NCBI GenBank assembly: GCA_001598975.1
Contig: BBXU01000957.1
Coordinates: 1 to 21,102, forward strand
Length of the DNA stretch: 21,102 bases
From: Parachlorella kessleri
Lineage: Eukaryota; Chlorophyta; Trebouxiophyceae; Chlorellales; Chlorellaceae
Reading direction: 5' to 3'
Part shown: positions 19,232 through 21,102 of the stretch, piece after piece
Layout of the letters: every line of letters starts with the position of its first letter
Numbering within the stretch: position 1 is the first letter of the stretch
Notes under the pieces: generated by a model
What the model saw: only the letters and a program-made list of their open reading frames with translations
Database searches by the model: none
What the model was told of the DNA's origin: nothing
Program-made: the position numbers and the translations under genes

Positions 19232-21102
19232 ATGCCCAGCGACAAATACCACTGTGTGATATGTGGCAAAGAGGGCACTTCAAAGGACACACGGCGCTGG
19301 GATCCTGATAAGTGCTTTGGCAAGTCAGATGACCGGTGCCCTCGAGCGCACCAGAAGTGCATTCGAGCGCAGCGGACTCTGGCAGCCATGCCCCAGGACC
19401 CACCACCCGTGCGCAGTACCCGCGCGACAGCTAGGCAGCAGCTGTTCAAGGCAGGGGAAAAGCGAGAGCGGGCGGCGCCGTTGACCGAGGTGGAGGCCCT
19501 GCTAGCCAGCGCTGGCCCTGCCCCAGAGGAACCGGTGCGCCGTCGCGTAGCCCAGCAGGGAGCAAGCGGGCTCAGACCAGCAGTGGCAGCTGCCATTGCA
19601 GGGGCGGGAGCAGCAGAGCTAGCAGCAGCAGCGGTAGCAGAGCATGCACATGAAGAGGGAACGGATGAAGACTTGGGTAAGTGCCCTTGCTGCCTCCCCT
19701 GATGGATGGTGTGACTGTGGTGCAAAACGAGCAGTGTGGCCTGGCTGTGAGTCTGCTTTGGCTGGGGTTGTTGGAGATTGCAATATGATATTTGTCAGCT
19801 CGCCTCCTGCTGCGCACTCAGTCTTTCATGACGCCATTGCTTGGATTGCAGACGTTGGGAATGCCTCGCACAATCCAGTGCCAGCGTCGGCTCAGCCTTC
19901 TCCATCCAAGTCTCCAGCAGCAAAGCGGGTGAAGCCAGCAGCACCCAGCCCAGGCAAAGTCAAGCTGAGACTCACCGATATTAGATCCTCGTACAAGTGG
20001 GGGTTGCTTAGCAAGCAGCAGCAGAAGCTGCGCCAGCAGAACTTGAAGCGGGCCCTGTCAAGTGCGCTGGGGAGAGAGGGGAGGCTGCTTTCCAAGGTGG
20101 CACGGTTAGAAGAGCAGATGGAAGCCGAGGTGCAGCAGCTGCAAGAGCAGCTAAAGCAGAGCAAGGGGCTTGCAGCGGCTGCAGAGGCAGCAGAGGCCAG
20201 CCTGGCGGCTGGTGGCTTGGGTGGCGTCTTGGAGCCGCTGCTCCAAGGGCTGGGCAGCCAGCCACTGGACAAGGGCAGCAAGCTGCAGTTTAAGTTGTTG
20301 GCGTCGCAAGTGAGCAATCGGTCCCGTGGCAGGCCGTTCTACAGCAAGGAGGAGTTAGCGTGGTGGGCCTACATCCGCAGCAAAGGCAGCGGGGGCGCCG
20401 TGGTGGAGGCCTTCAGGGCTGCCGGGGTTTTTGCGCCCTCCAAAACAACGCTCCTCAGGCTGGTGAAGGGCGCTGTCTGCGACGGCATGGGGCTGCTGGT
20501 GAAGGACATCATGCAGTTTACCATCAGGGCAGGTGTGGTGTCGTGCTTGGCTTGTGGCGCACTTTCTGCTTTGGCAAGAATCATGAGCCTGAACCCTGCT
20601 ATGTTTACCTATTATGACCACGTTCATGCTTGGACTGCGCTAGATGCAGCGTATAGCTCCTAGTAAACCTGAGGCCAGTCCAGCTCTTACTTCCGACCCC
20701 ATCACCCCCCTATGCAGGCGCCCTTGCACCAAGGTGCGTCCTGGCTGTTGATGAGCTCATCATGAGGTCGGTGTGAAGGCAGTGTGATACCGAAAGCAAT
20801 GTGGGCAATCGAATAGTGGCAAGGTAAACCTATATCTGGCACGCATTCTTAGGCTGCAGCTTGCAGCAATTTGTGGGTTGGTCACTCTGCACTTTTCACA
20901 GCAGCCTTCTGTGTACACTGTCTCTCGAGCGAGTTCAACTTCGTGCCCAAGCCACGTCCTTTGCAGGCCTCACCCTGGAGGAGCGCACCAGGCGTATCGA
21001 GGCTTTGTACCTCTGGGCCGCTCGCCTGACTGGCAACATCTGGACCACTCCCGGCACGCTGCCAGCCAGTGTGGGCGGCATCCCCACCTCGCTTCTGCAG
21101 GG
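19232..21102 (+). CDS. Putative transposase-like gene, partial (P-element/THAP9-like core, tentative)
   Basis: Proposed exons: 19232-19676, 19852-20532, 20718 to about 20770, and 20967 to the window edge. The first three join in frame (phases 1, 1). The ATG follows an acceptor-like TCTGCAG at 19222-19228. Residues 8-43 form a Cys/His cluster (Cys 8, 11, 28, 36, His 40, Cys 43) that may bind zinc and DNA; it is not a standard THAP. Then come an Ala-rich linker, a basic AAKRVK (about 171-176), and a coiled coil (about 225-255). The block RGRPFYSKEELAWWAYIRSK, then APSKTTLLRLVK, then CVLAVDELIMR (Asp387-Glu388) resembles the pre-catalytic and first-Asp region of P-element/THAP9 transposases. This is a motif-memory match, not a search result. 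The donor of exon 3 is unclear: the open frame from 20967 (GLTLEERTRRIEALYLW...) needs phase 1, which no obvious GT near 20760-20775 gives. A missing small exon or decay would explain this. Confidence 0.5.

Noticed and set aside
19006..19725. Minus-strand open frame of 239 codons
   Set aside because: It lies opposite the better-supported zinc/transposase exon, has low-complexity Ser/Ala composition and no domain.
1..21102. CRISPR array, bacterial operon or phage system
   Set aside because: All genes have spliceosomal introns and there are no regularly spaced repeats; the DNA is eukaryotic.

Overview
This looks like nuclear DNA of a eukaryote, most likely a green alga of the core Chlorophyta. 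The signs are short GT-AG introns with pyrimidine-plus-TGCAG acceptors, Ala/Gln-rich proteins encoded by CAG/GCA runs, moderately GC-rich coding sequence, TGTAA motifs (a typical green-algal polyadenylation signal) after two of the genes, and MYND-finger proteins in a tandem family. The lineage is inferred from style; no ribosomal or organelle marker is present.

Bases 1 to about 17,900 hold a head-to-tail array of four paralogous six-exon genes, all on the plus strand, each about 4 to 4.3 kb. Each encodes a protein of about 1000 residues: a short N-terminal exon, a giant helical Ala/Leu-rich exon 2 (about 1.9 kb), three smaller helical exons, and a last exon carrying a C-terminal MYND-type zinc finger. 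Intron phases are identical in all copies (2, 2, 0, 2, 1). Copy 1 (283-2495) is cut off at its 5' end by a foreign segment ending in a (TTAT)n tract and has two nonsense codons. Copy 2 (3194-7438, 989 aa) is intact and the most diverged. Copy 3 (8582-12676) has a 13-nt insertion and two net +1 frameshifts. Copy 4 (13824-17897, 1018 aa) is intact. Intact and broken copies alternate. A fifth copy is represented only by a decayed MYND exon at 12782-12910, followed by a perfect 40-bp palindrome.

The gaps between copies hold no further convincing genes. They contain a shared promoter-proximal sequence about 100-125 bp before each start codon, several small tandem repeats, and mutually homologous 5' flanks.

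From 19232 to the window edge there is a separate multi-exon gene: an N-terminal Cys/His cluster, an NLS-like stretch, a coiled coil, and a region resembling the core of P-element/THAP9-type transposases. It is partial here. The likely story is a lineage-specific MYND family expanding and decaying by unequal crossing-over, with mobile elements at both edges.
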